Source: Candidatus Paraburkholderia kirkii
Lineage (GTDB): Bacteria; Pseudomonadota; Gammaproteobacteria; Burkholderiales; Burkholderiaceae
Direction of reading: 5' to 3'
DNA length: 64,000 bases
Assembly: GCA_001189345.1 (NCBI GenBank)
Contig: LFKV01000023.1
Coordinates: forward strand, 1 to 64,000
Below the pieces are notes generated by a model. It searched no databases. It saw nothing but the letters and a program-made list of their open reading frames with translations, and had not been told where the DNA came from. A program made the translations under genes and the position numbers. Numbering within the stretch: the first letter of the stretch is position 1; every line of letters begins with the position of its first letter. Shown here one piece after another: positions 39,331 through 50,352 of the stretch.

Positions 39331-42300
39331 GCCGTGCCTCCGGACATCAGTCGATCGAGCGCCTCGACCAGCTCGAGCGGCGGCCGGCCGCGATGCACGC
39401 CACTCGCCGCATCGCCGTCGCGCCAGCCGGGGCGCACGCCGCGCACGAAGAGATAAAGATAGCCGCCGACATGCGTGTCATACGCATAGCCCACCAGGCG
39501 CGCGCGCAGATAGCGATGCAGCGCGACCACATAGATGAGTGCCTGAAAGTGGTACGCGTGCTCGGCCATCGCGACGGCGAGCGGCGCGGCGGCATAGTCG
39601 GATGCGGCATCGCCCAGATGATTCGACTTCCAGTCAATGATCCAGTAACGCCCGTCATGCTCGACGATCATGTCGATGAAACCCTTGATGAAGCCCCGCA
39701 GCGCGCCGCTCTCCAGCGCGACGTCGGGAAAGCCGTGCGCGGCGAGCACGCGCCGCAGCGCCGCGAAATCGAGCGATTCCGCCGGGAACAGAAACTCCAG
39801 CTCGTTCATGCGGCGCGTCATCGCGATATCGCGAAGCCGCATGCCCGGCGCGATTTCGGCGGCGACGGTGTCGGCGAGCAGGCGCAGCATCATCGGACGC
39901 AGGCGCGGGGCGAGCGCCTCGGGCGCGGGCGTCGGATGCTCGTGAAGCGCGCGCTCGACGGCGGCGGGCCAGTCCGACGGCTCGGTGAAGTCGGCGAGCT
40001 CGAACATGCGGTGCAGGCATTCGCCCGCCGCCGCGCCGCGCGGGAACGCGAGGATGTCGTCGGGGGCGAGTTGCGACGTATCGCGCGCGGACGCTTCGCC
40101 CGGCTCGTCCTCGTCGAGGGCAGCGAGTTCGTCGTGATCGGGGCGCGCCTCGGCCGGTTGCGTCTGGTTCGCCTCGTCGCGCGCGCCCGCGGCGATCAGC
40201 GAACTGAAGCTCGCCATGCGCCAGCGGTCGCGCAGCATCCGCCGGTTCGTGCGCGCGGCGATTTCGTGTCCATCGGACACGTCGGCGGCGAGCGGCTCGC
40301 GGGCGTCGATCACAGGCAGCGGCGCCACCCCGATCGCCCCGCCCGCTTCCGCCGCGAGCGCGCTCCATGCCGTGACGATGTCCGCTTCCTCGGGCGGTTC
40401 GTCGCAGAACGTATCGAAGTCCTGCCCGTTGCCCGCGACGAGCCAGTTGAGCACGCTGCGGCGCGATTCCTTCGTCGACCGGTTCGACAGATAGAAGCCC
40501 GCGACGACATAGCACCGGAACACCGCCCGCGTGAGCGCGACATATACGAGACGCGCGCGCTCGGCCGCCTGCTCGCGCGCGATGGCCGCGCTCACCCGAT
40601 CGTCCTCGTCGCCTTCGATGCCGTAGTGCAACACAGCCTCGCCGGTAGCGTCGTGATACTCCTTCGCGTCGGGCAGGCCCGACTTCGAGGGCTCGCGCAA
40701 GGCGCCGTCGTTGAGGAACGGACAGAACACGACCGCATACTCCAGCCCCTTCGACTTGTGGACGGTCACGATCTGCACGAGATTGCGGTCGGATTCGAGA
40801 CGCAGTTGCGCTTCCTCGCCGCCGCCCTGCTGCTCGCGCTGCGCGGCGAGCCAGCGCAGCGTCGGCGCGATGCCCGGCTGCCCGGCCGAGCGCGCCTGCA
40901 GCAGTTCCGCGAGGTGATTGACGTTCGTGAGCCTGCGTTCGCCATTGGAACGGGAGACGAGGCGCGCGGCGATCGACAGCTCGCGCGCGAGCGTGCGCCA
41001 CATCACCGCGAAGCCGCGCTCGTGCCAGATCGTGCGATAGCGCGAGAAGCGCTCGACCCAGCTCGTCGAATCGATCGCATCGCCTTCGAGCTCGGCTGCG
41101 TCGGCATGCTCGAGGCGCCAGAGCGCGGCGGAATCGAGACCGAACCAGTCGGTGGCGAGCGCGGCGCGCAGGCGGCGCAGATCGCCCGGCGTATCGATGG
41201 CGGCGAGCACGCGCTCGATCTGCTCGGCATCAGGGGAGCCGAACACCGATGCCTGCGCGAGCTCCACGCTGCCGATGCCCCACGCCGCAAGCACGCGCTT
41301 CACGATGCTGCCTTGCCGATGCGTCTGCACCAGCACGGCGATGTCGCCCGCCGAAAGCGGCTTCGTGCCGATGTTGACCTCGCCGCGCTGCGCCCCGCGC
41401 AGGAGACGCGCGATCTCGGCGGCGCACGCTTCGGCGGCCTCGCGCTGCGCATTGCCTTTGGTGAGCGCCGATTCGCCGTGCGGCAGCATCCATACGCAGA
41501 AATCCGCGATGTCCGAATAGGCCGCCGCCGGCGTGCCGTCGACGAACGGTGCGCGCTTGCGGGTTCCGGCGCGCACCGGCTGATAATCGAGCCCATCGAG
41601 GATGAACGCCGCCGAATTCGCTTCGAACACGCGATTGCAGGCCTCGATGATCGGCGGCGGCGAGCGCTGGTTGACCGCGAGCGTGTAGCGCGCGCTCGCG
41701 CCGTCGCGCGCGGCGAGATAGGTATGCAGGTCGGCGGCGCGGAAGCTGTAGATCGCCTGCTTCGGATCGCCGACGAGAAAGAGCGGACTGTGCGGCGCGA
41801 ACACGCGCTTGAAGATCGCGTACTGCAAGGGGTCCGTGTCCTGGAATTCGTCGATGAGCGCGGCCGGATAGCGCGCGCGCAATGCCTCGGCAAGCCACGC
41901 ATGCCTGACGAGCGCATGATGCAGGTTCGAAAGCAGGTCGTCGAAGGATACGACGCGGCGGGCGCGCTTGCGAGCGGCGAGCTCGGCCGGCGCGTAGTCG
42001 AGCCACGCGCGCACGATGTCGAGCCACTGCGCGCGCTGCGCGGCCTCGGCGGCAGCGGCGGACGCGGCGAGCGCATCGGCCTGATCGAAGAACGCGTGCG
42101 CGGGCGGCGTGTTCTTGACCTTGGTGCCCTTCGCGAGCGCGGTCGCCGCGAGCTTGAGCGCTCTTTCGGGCGGCGGCGCATGGCAATCGCCCTCGGCGAA
42201 ATACGACGTCCATGCGTCGATGGCCTCGCGAATGATCTTCGCGCTGTAGCTGTTGCCCTTGAGCGCGCCCTGGGCGTCGGCGAGCAGCCTGACGATCGTG

Positions 42301-43028
42301 TCGCGCTCGGCGTTCCAGAGCGCGCAGGCCTCGTCGAACAGCGCCTGCATGTCGGCCGCTTCGGCGGCGCTCGTCTCGCCGAAACGCAGCGCGGCAAGCG
42401 GCTTCTTCAGGCGACGCGCGAGCTGCGCATCGAGCGATGCCGGCCCCGCGCCCTTCGCGACGAGCCACGCTGCGAACGACGGCGTGCGCGCCGCCGCGGG
42501 CTCCACCCGCTCGCGCCAGAAGTCCGCGGCCAGCTCGAAGCGCAACGCGCTGTCGTCGGCTTCCATTTCGAACGCGAACGGCATCGCGGCGGCGAACGGC
42601 GCTTCCTGCAGCGCGCGCTGGCAGAACGCGTGAATCGTGTGGATCGCGGCCTGATCGAAGGTGGCAAGCGCGATGCGCAAGCGCTTCGCGGCTTCGTCCG
42701 CGTCCATGTCGGCGAGCGTCGTCTCGAAAAGGCGTTCGATGAACGGATCGCCGAGCGCGTCGCCGTTTTCGATCGCATGCGCGACGCCCGCGAGCCGCGA
42801 GCGGATGCGCTCGTGCAGCTCGGCGGTCGCGGCCTTGGTGAAGGTGACGACGAGAATCTGCTCCACGGAGAGCCGCTTTTCCAGCAGCAGGCGCACGTAG
42901 AGCGCGCAGATGTTCCAGGTCTTGCCCGTGCCGGCGGAAGCCTCGATCTGGTTCACGCCGTCGAGGGCGCAGGAGAAGACGTCGAGCTCCTGCACGGCGG
43001 CGTTATGGTTCACGGATGATGTCGTCAT
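39327..43028 (-). CDS. recB: Exodeoxyribonuclease V beta subunit RecB
   Basis: The 3'-5' helicase and nuclease subunit of RecBCD. Walker A: IEASAGTGKTWNICALYVRL near residue 31. Further UvrD-like motifs: LIDEFQDTDPLQYAIFKRVF (Walker B), FLVGDPKQAIYSFRAADLHT, LVQIVTVHKSKGLEYAVVFC and ARLVYVALTRAVFRCYV. The C-terminal nuclease centre is RYWIIDWKSNHLGD, with the Asp and Lys of the PD-(D/E)XK fold. The length is 1233 residues, close to E. coli RecB. The start at 43028 overlaps the recC stop (ATGA). The frame is intact over 3.7 kb. Confidence 0.96.
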
Positions 43029-46000
43029 GCGCAGCTCCGCAGACGTTGCACGAGCGGCTCGAACACGATGCGGGCGAGCGCGGCGAAGGCGTCGTCGAGT
43101 GCGAGGTCCGCGCCGCGGAATGCGATGCGGAACACCGGGTCGTCGGATTCGGCGCGCGTGCGCTCGGACTCCCATGCGCCCTGCGCTTTCGCGTCGCCTT
43201 CGGTTACCTTGAGCCACGCGCTCTTCGGGAAGAACCGGAGCGGCATGCGGCGGCCCGCGCGATAGAGCGCCGCGAGCGCCGCGAGATGCGCGTGCGGATC
43301 GGCGACGGGCGCGAGCTCGAAATCCGCCGCTTGCGCGCCGCGCCCATGCCACACGGTGCGGCGCGGGCCGTCGGGCAGCGCCGCGCAATAGGCGAGATGC
43401 GCGAGCCACGCCGACAGGTAGTCGCGCGCGTGCGGCGCGTCGTAGCGATAGATCACCTGGCCCTGCGGCGTCAGGCGATTGAGCGTGCCGACGAGCGTCA
43501 TCGCGCGTTCGTCGACGAGCGCGTCGTCATGCGCGCCGAAGAGCGCGATGCCTTCCGTGTCGGGCCAGCGCGGCGCAAGCTCCAGCGAGAACGGCAGACG
43601 CTCGACGCCCGCCGCCGTCGACGCGCGCACGCGTTCGGCCAGTTGAGCGAGCGCGTGCAGCTCGCGCGCCTGCCACACGCCGCCGGTCGCGCCGCCGGGC
43701 ATTTCCGGACTCGCGCGCGCGACGCGGCGGGCGCGCTCGCGGGCGGCGCGCTTGTCATCGCCCGCCGCGTCGAGCAGCGCCGGCAGCACGCGGTCGGCGA
43801 GCGCGTCACGGCCCGCGAAGCCCAGCTCGAACGGCTCGGTGTCGTCGAGCTCGGCTTGCGCATCGACGAGCGCGATGCCCAACCGGTCCCTCAGCAGCGC
43901 GCGCGCAGGATGTCGCCAGAAGCGCACGAAATCGTCGAACGCGACGGTGTGCGCGTCGTCTTCCTCCGGCAATGGCCCGGAAAAGAACGGCGCCACCGGC
44001 CGCGCCCTGCCCGACTCCAATGCGCGGGCGAGCTCGGCGCGTTCGGGTTCGTATGTGAAGAGCCGGCTTTTCTGCTCGAAATAATCGGGCGCATAGGGCT
44101 GCAACGGATGCTCGAACACGAAGCGCGCGCGCGCTTCTTCCAGCTCGTTCGGCCCGGCGTGCCTGCCCGCGACCGACTGCGCCAGATAGTCGAGCAGCTC
44201 GTCGATCAGCGCGGCGGGCGGTAGCACGGCGTTGTCGCGAATGCTGCGCCCCGTATACGCGATCAGCAGCCGGTCGCGCGCCGCGAGCACGAGATCGAGG
44301 AACAGATTGCGCTCGTCGTCGCGCCGCTGACGATCGCCGAGCTTGCCGAAGCGCGCCATCAGATCGAACTCGTCGGCGCGCGTGAGGCTCGGCAGCATGC
44401 CGTCGTCCATGCCGAGCAGACACACCACGCGATACGGCAGGCCGCGCAGGTTCGTCAGCGACGAGAACGTGACGCCGCCCCACGGCACGCCGCCGCGCGC
44501 GGGATCGTCGAGGGTATCGGTGAGCGCGGTGCGGATCACGGCGGCCGACACTTCGGTTTCGCCCGCGCCCTCGTCCATCGCGACGACGAGCGAATCGATC
44601 GCGCGGCGCACGTCACCGACGGCGTCGGTGAACGCAACGCCCGCATCGAAGAAACGCTCGAGCGCCTCGAGCAGCAGATCGCCCCAGGCGCGCGCGGTGC
44701 GCGGCGTCGCGATGCGCTCGGCGAACGCATCGATGTCGTCGACGAAGCGCGTGAGGCGGCCGAGCAGCTCGGCGTCCGAGCCGTTCGCGCCTTCGATGGG
44801 CAGCCAGTCCGCCACCGGCGCGCCGCCCTCCGGCAGCGCGTAGCCGAGGTAGAGGCGCGTCAGCGCATCGGCGAAGGTGTGGCGCGCGGCGGGGACATCG
44901 GCGGCGGCGACTTCGTCGGGACGCAAGCCGCGCCGCGCGCCCGCGGCCGCGAGCCACGCCTGCGCGGTTTCGAGCGCGATGGCGTCGATGCCGTAGCGCG
45001 CGGCGATCGCATCGACGCGCAGCCATTCCACGAGCTCGGGCGCGCCGACGCTGCGCTCGGTGAGCGCGAGCCAGTCGAGCAGCGCGCGCGCGACGGGATT
45101 CGCCTGCGACGGCGGCAGGCCGGTGATGCGATACGGAATGCGCCGCCGCTCGTTGCTCGCGCCCGCGGGCGCCGTGCCGAAGATGCCGTCGATGAGCGGC
45201 CCCGCCACCGCGAGATCCGGAAACGCGACGAGCACGTCCGACGGTTCGAGCCCTTCGATCGAGTCGAACCAGTCGAGGAGCCGGTCGTGCAGCACTTCGA
45301 GCTGACGCGACAGGCTATGGCACACGTACACCTCGATACCGTTCTCGACGATCGTTTCGGGCGGCGGCCCGGCGTTTCCATCGTCGAGTGCGAGGATCCC
45401 GTTCTGCACGCGCGCAAGCCACGTGGGCGCGGGGTTTTCCTCGAAGTGCTGCCGCTCGCTCGACGCCGCGCTCTCGGTCAGCTCGTGCAGCATGTGAAGC
45501 TGCGCCTGCGTCTGCCGGCCCCATTCCGCAAGCAGCGGATGACCGACCTCCTGATAGCCCGCTTCGCCCTTCAGTTCCAGTTGCTCGACGCGCGCCTCGC
45601 TCACGATGTCGAACCAGAACTCGCGGCAGGGATTCGCGGCGTAGATGCGCACGTCGATCCAGCGCGACAGCTCGCGCAACAGCGCGATATGCAGCGGCGG
45701 CATCGTGGGCAGCGCGAACACGCTGATGCGGCGCGGCCACTGCGCGCGCATCACGGCGTCGAGATCGAGCGCGGGAGCATCGGCGAGAAAGCGGTAGGCG
45801 GGCGGCGTCGGGTCTTTCGGGTTTCCGTTCGCGTCGGGTGTCAGGTCCGCGAGCAACGCGCGCCATAGCGCCGCCTGCCAGCGTTCGTCCTCGCGCTGGA
45901 TCTCGTTCGCGCCCGACAGACACGGGCCGCGTGCGTCGATCTCGGCGTGAACGCCCGGAGGGCCGGCCAGAATCGAGCCGCCCGCCTGCCAGTGCGTGAG

Positions 46001-46432
46001 CCACTCGGGGCGGTACGTCAGATAGTGATCGAAGACCGTGGCGATGCGCCGCGCGAGCTCGTAGCGCATCGAGTCGGCGGCGGCATGGAGATACGCGGAG
46101 AGCCGCGCCGAACCGCCGAACGATGGATCGCCGAAGAGCCGATAGCAGCGCCAGGCGAGCCGGGCCGGCGCGAACGGCGAATGCACGGGCACCGGCAGCA
46201 CGCGCCCGATCTGCGCCCACAGCCACTGCGCCAGATAACAGAATCCGACGTTCGCGCAAATGCCGAAACGCTCGGCCATGTCCAGCTCGAGCCGTCGCCG
46301 CACGGCCGCGCTCGGCACGATGACGGCTTCGCGTGCGAAGGGATCGCCCTCGCGCATCGCGAATGCGTCGAGGTCCTCGAAGAGCGCGGCGGCGAGCGTT
46401 TCGTGACGATTCGAATAAAAGAGTTCGAGCAT
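43025..46432 (-). CDS. recC: Exodeoxyribonuclease V gamma subunit RecC
   Basis: RecC holds the complex together, splits the duplex and reads Chi. The N-terminus MLELFYSNRHETLAAALFED and the dead helicase-like region (AVIVPSAAVRRRLELDMAER; PRRISVFALPTMPPLHIALL; TFSSLTNLRGLPYRVVCLLG) are RecC hallmarks, as is the dead nuclease fold near VAFDDFVRFWRHPARALLRD. The length is 1135 residues. It is first of the recC-recB-recD operon, with overlapping start/stop codons throughout. The frame is intact. Start 46432 is chosen as the family N-terminus; upstream in-frame ATGs look non-coding. Confidence 0.95.
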   Translation of the reverse strand: MLELFYSNRHETLAAALFEDLDAFAMREGDPFAREAVIVPSAAVRRRLELDMAERFGICANVGFCYLAQWLWAQIGRVLPVPVHSPFAPARLAWRCYRLFGDPSFGGSARLSAYLHAAADSMRYELARRIATVFDHYLTYRPEWLTHWQAGGSILAGPPGVHAEIDARGPCLSGANEIQREDERWQAALWRALLADLTPDANGNPKDPTPPAYRFLADAPALDLDAVMRAQWPRRISVFALPTMPPLHIALLRELSRWIDVRIYAANPCREFWFDIVSEARVEQLELKGEAGYQEVGHPLLAEWGRQTQAQLHMLHELTESAASSERQHFEENPAPTWLARVQNGILALDDGNAGPPPETIVENGIEVYVCHSLSRQLEVLHDRLLDWFDSIEGLEPSDVLVAFPDLAVAGPLIDGIFGTAPAGASNERRRIPYRITGLPPSQANPVARALLDWLALTERSVGAPELVEWLRVDAIAARYGIDAIALETAQAWLAAAGARRGLRPDEVAAADVPAARHTFADALTRLYLGYALPEGGAPVADWLPIEGANGSDAELLGRLTRFVDDIDAFAERIATPRTARAWGDLLLEALERFFDAGVAFTDAVGDVRRAIDSLVVAMDEGAGETEVSAAVIRTALTDTLDDPARGGVPWGGVTFSSLTNLRGLPYRVVCLLGMDDGMLPSLTRADEFDLMARFGKLGDRQRRDDERNLFLDLVLAARDRLLIAYTGRSIRDNAVLPPAALIDELLDYLAQSVAGRHAGPNELEEARARFVFEHPLQPYAPDYFEQKSRLFTYEPERAELARALESGRARPVAPFFSGPLPEEDDAHTVAFDDFVRFWRHPARALLRDRLGIALVDAQAELDDTEPFELGFAGRDALADRVLPALLDAAGDDKRAARERARRVARASPEMPGGATGGVWQARELHALAQLAERVRASTAAGVERLPFSLELAPRWPDTEGIALFGAHDDALVDERAMTLVGTLNRLTPQGQVIYRYDAPHARDYLSAWLAHLAYCAALPDGPRRTVWHGRGAQAADFELAPVADPHAHLAALAALYRAGRRMPLRFFPKSAWLKVTEGDAKAQGAWESERTRAESDDPVFRIAFRGADLALDDAFAALARIVFEPLVQRLRSCA

Positions 46433-46653
46433 GGAAAACCACTTGCTGTGCAGCCTTCGACGGCATGACCCGAGGCAATGCATGAAAAGCGTTGTCAGTT
46501 CAGGCACCAGCATAGCAAAGCGGGCGCCGTGTCGAGAACCTGGCCGAACGGCCAGGGTCCGAAGGGTCGGTGACTTGAGTTAGACTCGATCTCGCCCTGG
46601 AAACCGCAACATTCGCGGGCAACATTAAAAACGAGCGTCAGAACAGGAAGTCG

Positions 46654-49190
46654 ATGCGCTATTCGTTCGAAATCAGGAAGTTCATCTACGGCCAGTATTT
46701 TTTCGGCGGTTTGCGCATTGCTTTGGGCGTCTCGCTGCCCGCCGTCCTGATGCTCACGGTCTTTCACAATCGCGAGCTCGGTTTCACCATTTCGACCGGT
46801 GCGCTGGGCGCATGCGTCGTCGACATGCCGGGGCCGCTCAAGCACAAGCACAACGAGATGCTCGCGTGCACGGTGATCGGCTTCTTTGCGGCGCTCGCGA
46901 CCGGCATCGCGACCGCGTACCCGCTCACGCTGTGGCTCACGGTCGTGCCGCTCACCTTCGTGCTCTCGCTGATCGTCGTGTATGGCAATCGCTGGCCGCA
47001 GATCAGCTTTGCCACACTCTTCATGATGGTCGTCACGCTCGAAGACCATTTCACGCCCATGCAGGCGCTCGTCAACGCCTCGTGGATTCTCGTGGGCGGC
47101 CTCTGGTACACGTACTGGGCGACGCTCGTGAGCCACCTGCTCGTCTATCGCATCGAGCAGCAGGCCTTGGCCGAGAGCATCTTCAGCTGCGCGGAGTACA
47201 TGCTCGCGCGCGCCGAGTTCTATGACAGCGACGCCGATCTCGACGAGTGCTATCGCAAGCTGATTGAAAAGCAGACCGCGGCGGTCGAGCGCCAGGACGC
47301 GGCGCGCGACATCGTTCTGCACAATCTGCCGAAGGTGAAGAGCGGCAAGCTCGATGCGCGGCGCGCGCGGCTCTTCAATCTGTTCATCAACGTGGTGGAC
47401 CTGCACGAGTTCTTCGTCGGCGCGCATACCGACTATCCGCTCGTGCGCAAGACCTTCGCGGGCTCGGACGTGCTCGTGTTTTACCGCGACCTGATGAGAA
47501 AGGCCGCCGCCGATCTGGAAGAGATCGGCCTCGCGGTGCTGCAGAACAATCCGGCGCCCAGGCAGATCAGCACGAAAGCCGAGTTGCGAGCGATCGAATA
47601 CGAACTGGAGCTGATGCGCAAGCACAGCCTGCCGGAGAAGAATCCCGAAGCCTATGCGGCGGCCGCCGCCGTTTTCAGGCGCCTGTGGAGCGCGACGCGC
47701 CTCATCGACAAGATGCGCCGCCGCACGCGCGACGACGCGAGCCCGACCGAAACCGAGCTGCAGATCGATCACGCGCTGTCGCGCTTCATCTCGAGCCGGC
47801 GCGTGCCGTTCATGCAGATCTTCTCGAACCTCACGATGGCTTCGCCGAGCTTCCGGCACGCGTTGCGCGTGACGATCGCCGTGGGCGTAGGCTTCTGGCT
47901 CGGGTGTCTGCTGCCGCTCACGAACGCTTACTGGATCGTGATGACGACCGTCATCATCCTGAAGCCCGGCTATTCGCTCACCAAGCAGCGTAACACGCAG
48001 CGGATCATCGGCACGGCGATCGGCTGCGCGGTGACCATCGCGCTGATTCTGTTCGTCAAGGAGCCGCATATCCTGCTCGTCGTGATGTTCGCGTCGATGG
48101 TGATGAGCTACAGCCTGCTGCTCTTCAACTACACGGCGAGCGTCGTGTTCACGTCGTCGTACGTGCTGCTGATGTTCCATCTGCTCGCGCCGGGCGGCCT
48201 GCGTCTCATCGGCGAGCGCGCCATCGACACGGTGGTGGGCTGCGCGATCGCCATCGCGGCGAGCCATCTCTTCCCTTACTGGGAATACCGCCTGATGGGC
48301 AAGCTCGTGAAGGACCTGCTCGCCGCGACGCGAAACTATCTCGAAGCGAGCTGGTGGTGGAAGGCGAAGCCGGCGGTGCAGGCGGAGAAGGCGCGCGCCG
48401 CCGCCGCGGCGGCTTCCTCGTCCGCGGCCGTGGCGGAAACGCCGGTCGAGCACGCGGTATTCGCCGATGCGAACGCGGGCGCGGTGGCGGCGTCATCGGC
48501 CGCCGAAGCGGCGAACGAACCGTCGGCCGGCACACCGCCGCTCGAGCCCGAGTTGGTCACCGATTCGGCGATGAAGGCGGCGAGCGCGACGGCGCAACGC
48601 CTGTCGTCGATTAGCATCGGCGAGAGCACGGCGGCCACGGCGAGCAAGGGCGCGTCCGCCGCCGCGACGGTCGCCGCCACCGCGCTCGACCGAGACTACC
48701 GCTACTGGCTCGCGCGCAAGAACGTCCATATCGCCTTCGCCAATCTCGCCCAGGCGTTCCAGCGAATGATGCTGGAGCCGAAGGCGCAGCAGAGGTACGT
48801 CGCCGAATTGAACGACCTGCTGGTGCAAAGCCACGTGCTCGCCTCACAGATCACCGCCGCCACGCCGCTCCTGCAGTCCCTCAACGAGGTGGACAGGCAG
48901 CCGTTCGAGCCGGTGCAGCGGACGTTCGGCATCGTCCGCGACAATCTCTCGTTCGCGGAAGAAGAACTGCCCGCGACGCCGAAGCCGGGTGCGCCGCCCG
49001 TCCTGCAGGCGGACTCGCTCAAGGAACTGCGGCACGAACTCGATCGATGGTCGTCCATGCCGAGCGTGCACAGACACTGCCCGCCGACGCGCTTCACGAT
49101 CTGAAGCTGCTCGCGCATCAATGCAAGCAGATGCTGACCGCCTCCACGCGCATCAGCAAGGACGCCGCGCAGATCCGGCTGCCGACGTGA
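46654..49190 (+). pseudogene. FUSC-family exporter (YccS/AaeB-like), frameshift near the C-terminus
   Basis: An inner-membrane protein of the fusaric acid resistance/aromatic acid efflux group. The two FUSC halves are visible: an N-terminal helix bundle (LRIALGVSLPAVLMLTVFHN; ISTGALGACVVDMPGPLKHK) and a second one (YWIVMTTVIILKPGYSLTKQ; RNTQRIIGTAIGCAVTI). A long soluble part lies between and after them, including an Ala/Ser-rich linker. The frame is open to 49104 but shifts near 49047. The other frame reads LPADALHDLKLLAHQCKQML and ends at 49190. Only about the last 47 residues are altered, so some function may remain. AGGAAG precedes the start. Confidence 0.85.
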
Positions 49191-49261
49191 CGGCGATATT
49201 GGGAAGCGCCGAGTGCCGGCATGGCGGGGCGCACGTCGCTCGCAGCGGACGGCTGCGCGTT

Positions 49262-49417
49262 CTACTGATCGAACTCGCGCTTTTCGCGGATCGCTTTGAA
49301 AAGGATCGTGCCGATCACCAGCACCACCACCACGACGATGAACACGCTGACGGCGCGGGTCGGATTCTTCTTGGGCTTGCCGTTCAGGCGGCGGGGGTCG
49401 CGGGGGTCGTCGATCAT
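49262..49417 (-). CDS. Small single-pass membrane protein, 51 aa
   Basis: MIDDPRDPRRLNGKPKKNPT followed by a 20-residue valine/isoleucine helix (AVSVFIVVVVVLVIGTILF) and a charged end (KAIREKREFDQ). The basic stretch before the helix predicts an N-terminus in the cytoplasm. Family not recognised, function unknown. The composition is clean and the frame intact. Confidence 0.6.
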   Translation of the reverse strand: MIDDPRDPRRLNGKPKKNPTRAVSVFIVVVVVLVIGTILFKAIREKREFDQ

Positions 49418-49584
49418 CGGGCGATGCGGTTGGTGGCGTGTTTTCGGGATGGACCCGACATGGTACCCGGGTTGGTTTTCAGTTGGGTTGCGGGAATCCG
49501 CGCTGCTGCGTTTTGCGGCGCTTCGCCGCACGCCGTTTCATCGCGCGCACGACTATCGCGAAATTCTCTGCTGCACCGTCGCGC

Positions 49585-49614
49585 TTGAATGCTCCCCGCC
49601 CGGATGACCATACT
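49585..49614 (+). promoter_or_regulatory. Putative sigma-70 promoter of the candidate sRNA
   Basis: TTGAAT (49585-49590), 18 bases, CATACT (49609-49614). Fair matches to -35 and -10, placed so that transcription would start near 49621, just before the stem-loop described next. Confidence 0.4.
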
Positions 49615-49619
49615 AGTCA

Positions 49620-49722
49620 CGATTCCATGCACGTCCGATCCCGGCAAGGGCTGCAAGGGGCAAGGCCGGGATACCTCGTGACCGGACGTGTTGCGCCGCC
49701 CTCCCCGGGCGGCTTTTCTTTT
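49620..49722 (+). ncRNA. Candidate small RNA of about 100 nt
   Basis: No gene fits here, but the sequence folds into a long stem. CACGTCCG (49630-49637) pairs with CGGACGTG (49683-49690), and the adjoining ATCCCGGC (49638-49645) pairs with GCCGGGAT (49665-49672). This leaves a 10-base bulge (ACCTCGTGAC) and a 19-base purine-rich loop (AAGGGCTGCAAGGGGCAAG). A strong terminator follows directly. The unit of promoter, structured body and terminator is typical of a bacterial sRNA. I cannot match it to a known family. Confidence 0.55.
49695..49722 (+). terminator. Intrinsic terminator
   Basis: GCCGCCC, five-base loop, GGGCGGC, then TTTTCTTTT. The T-tract is on the plus strand, so it serves the candidate sRNA and not the minus-strand regulator gene that ends at 49738. 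Confidence 0.9.
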
Positions 49723-49737
49723 GCGCCCCTCGGTCGA

Positions 49738-50214
49738 TCAGGGATATTCCGCTCCCGGCCGCACGGGCAGCGCGGTCGAGTACTTGATCTGCTCCATGGC
49801 GAAGCTGGAATTGACGTCGTAGAGCGGCACCGCGCGGATGAGTTGCTTGTACACGCGATCGTAATCGTCGATATCGGACACGACGACGCGCAGCAGATAG
49901 TCGGTCTCGCCGCTCATCCGGTACACCTCGACCACTTCCGGAATGTCGCGCACCGCGCGCGCGAAGTCTTCCGCCCAGATCTGCGTGTGCTGGTTCGTGC
50001 GCACCGCGACGAACACCGTCGTGCCGACGCCCAGCTTCTTCGGATCGCACAGCGCCACCTGCGCGCGGATCACCCCCGTCTCCTTCAGACGCTGCACGCA
50101 CTTCCAGCACGGCGTCTGCGACAGATTCACCCGCTGCGCGAGTTCGGCGATAGGCATCGTCACGTCGTTCTGGAGCAACTCGAGCAGTTTGCGGTCGATG
50201 AGGTCGATTCCCAT
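49738..50214 (-). CDS. Lrp/AsnC-family transcriptional regulator
   Basis: Helix-turn-helix MGIDLIDRKLLELLQNDVTM and PIAELAQRVNLSQTPCWKCV, then a RAM effector domain (VFVAVRTNQHTQIWAEDFAR; VVEVYRMSGETDYLLRVVV; LYDVNSSFAMEQIKYSTALP). The length is 158 residues, normal. Such regulators bind an amino acid and form octamers. It is divergent from the cysteine dioxygenase gene, so cysteine or a related thiol is a plausible ligand. The frame is intact although its likely target gene is broken. Confidence 0.9.
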   Translation of the reverse strand: MGIDLIDRKLLELLQNDVTMPIAELAQRVNLSQTPCWKCVQRLKETGVIRAQVALCDPKKLGVGTTVFVAVRTNQHTQIWAEDFARAVRDIPEVVEVYRMSGETDYLLRVVVSDIDDYDRVYKQLIRAVPLYDVNSSFAMEQIKYSTALPVRPGAEYP

Positions 50215-50352
50215 GCTGCACCCCTTATAGGAAATTATTCTATTTCTGAATGTTCCAGCGGAATTATATGGAAACCAATTCTGGAGGCAAGCCGGTATAA
50301 CTGAGCCGTACGGACCACAAGAAGACACGGCTTATTCACATGCGACTCGAAC

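Noticed and set aside
39393..43019. 1208-codon open frame opposite recB, and similar ones opposite recD, recC and the MscS gene
   Set aside because: Same reason: shadow frames of intact, well-supported genes, with no recognisable motif or ribosome site.
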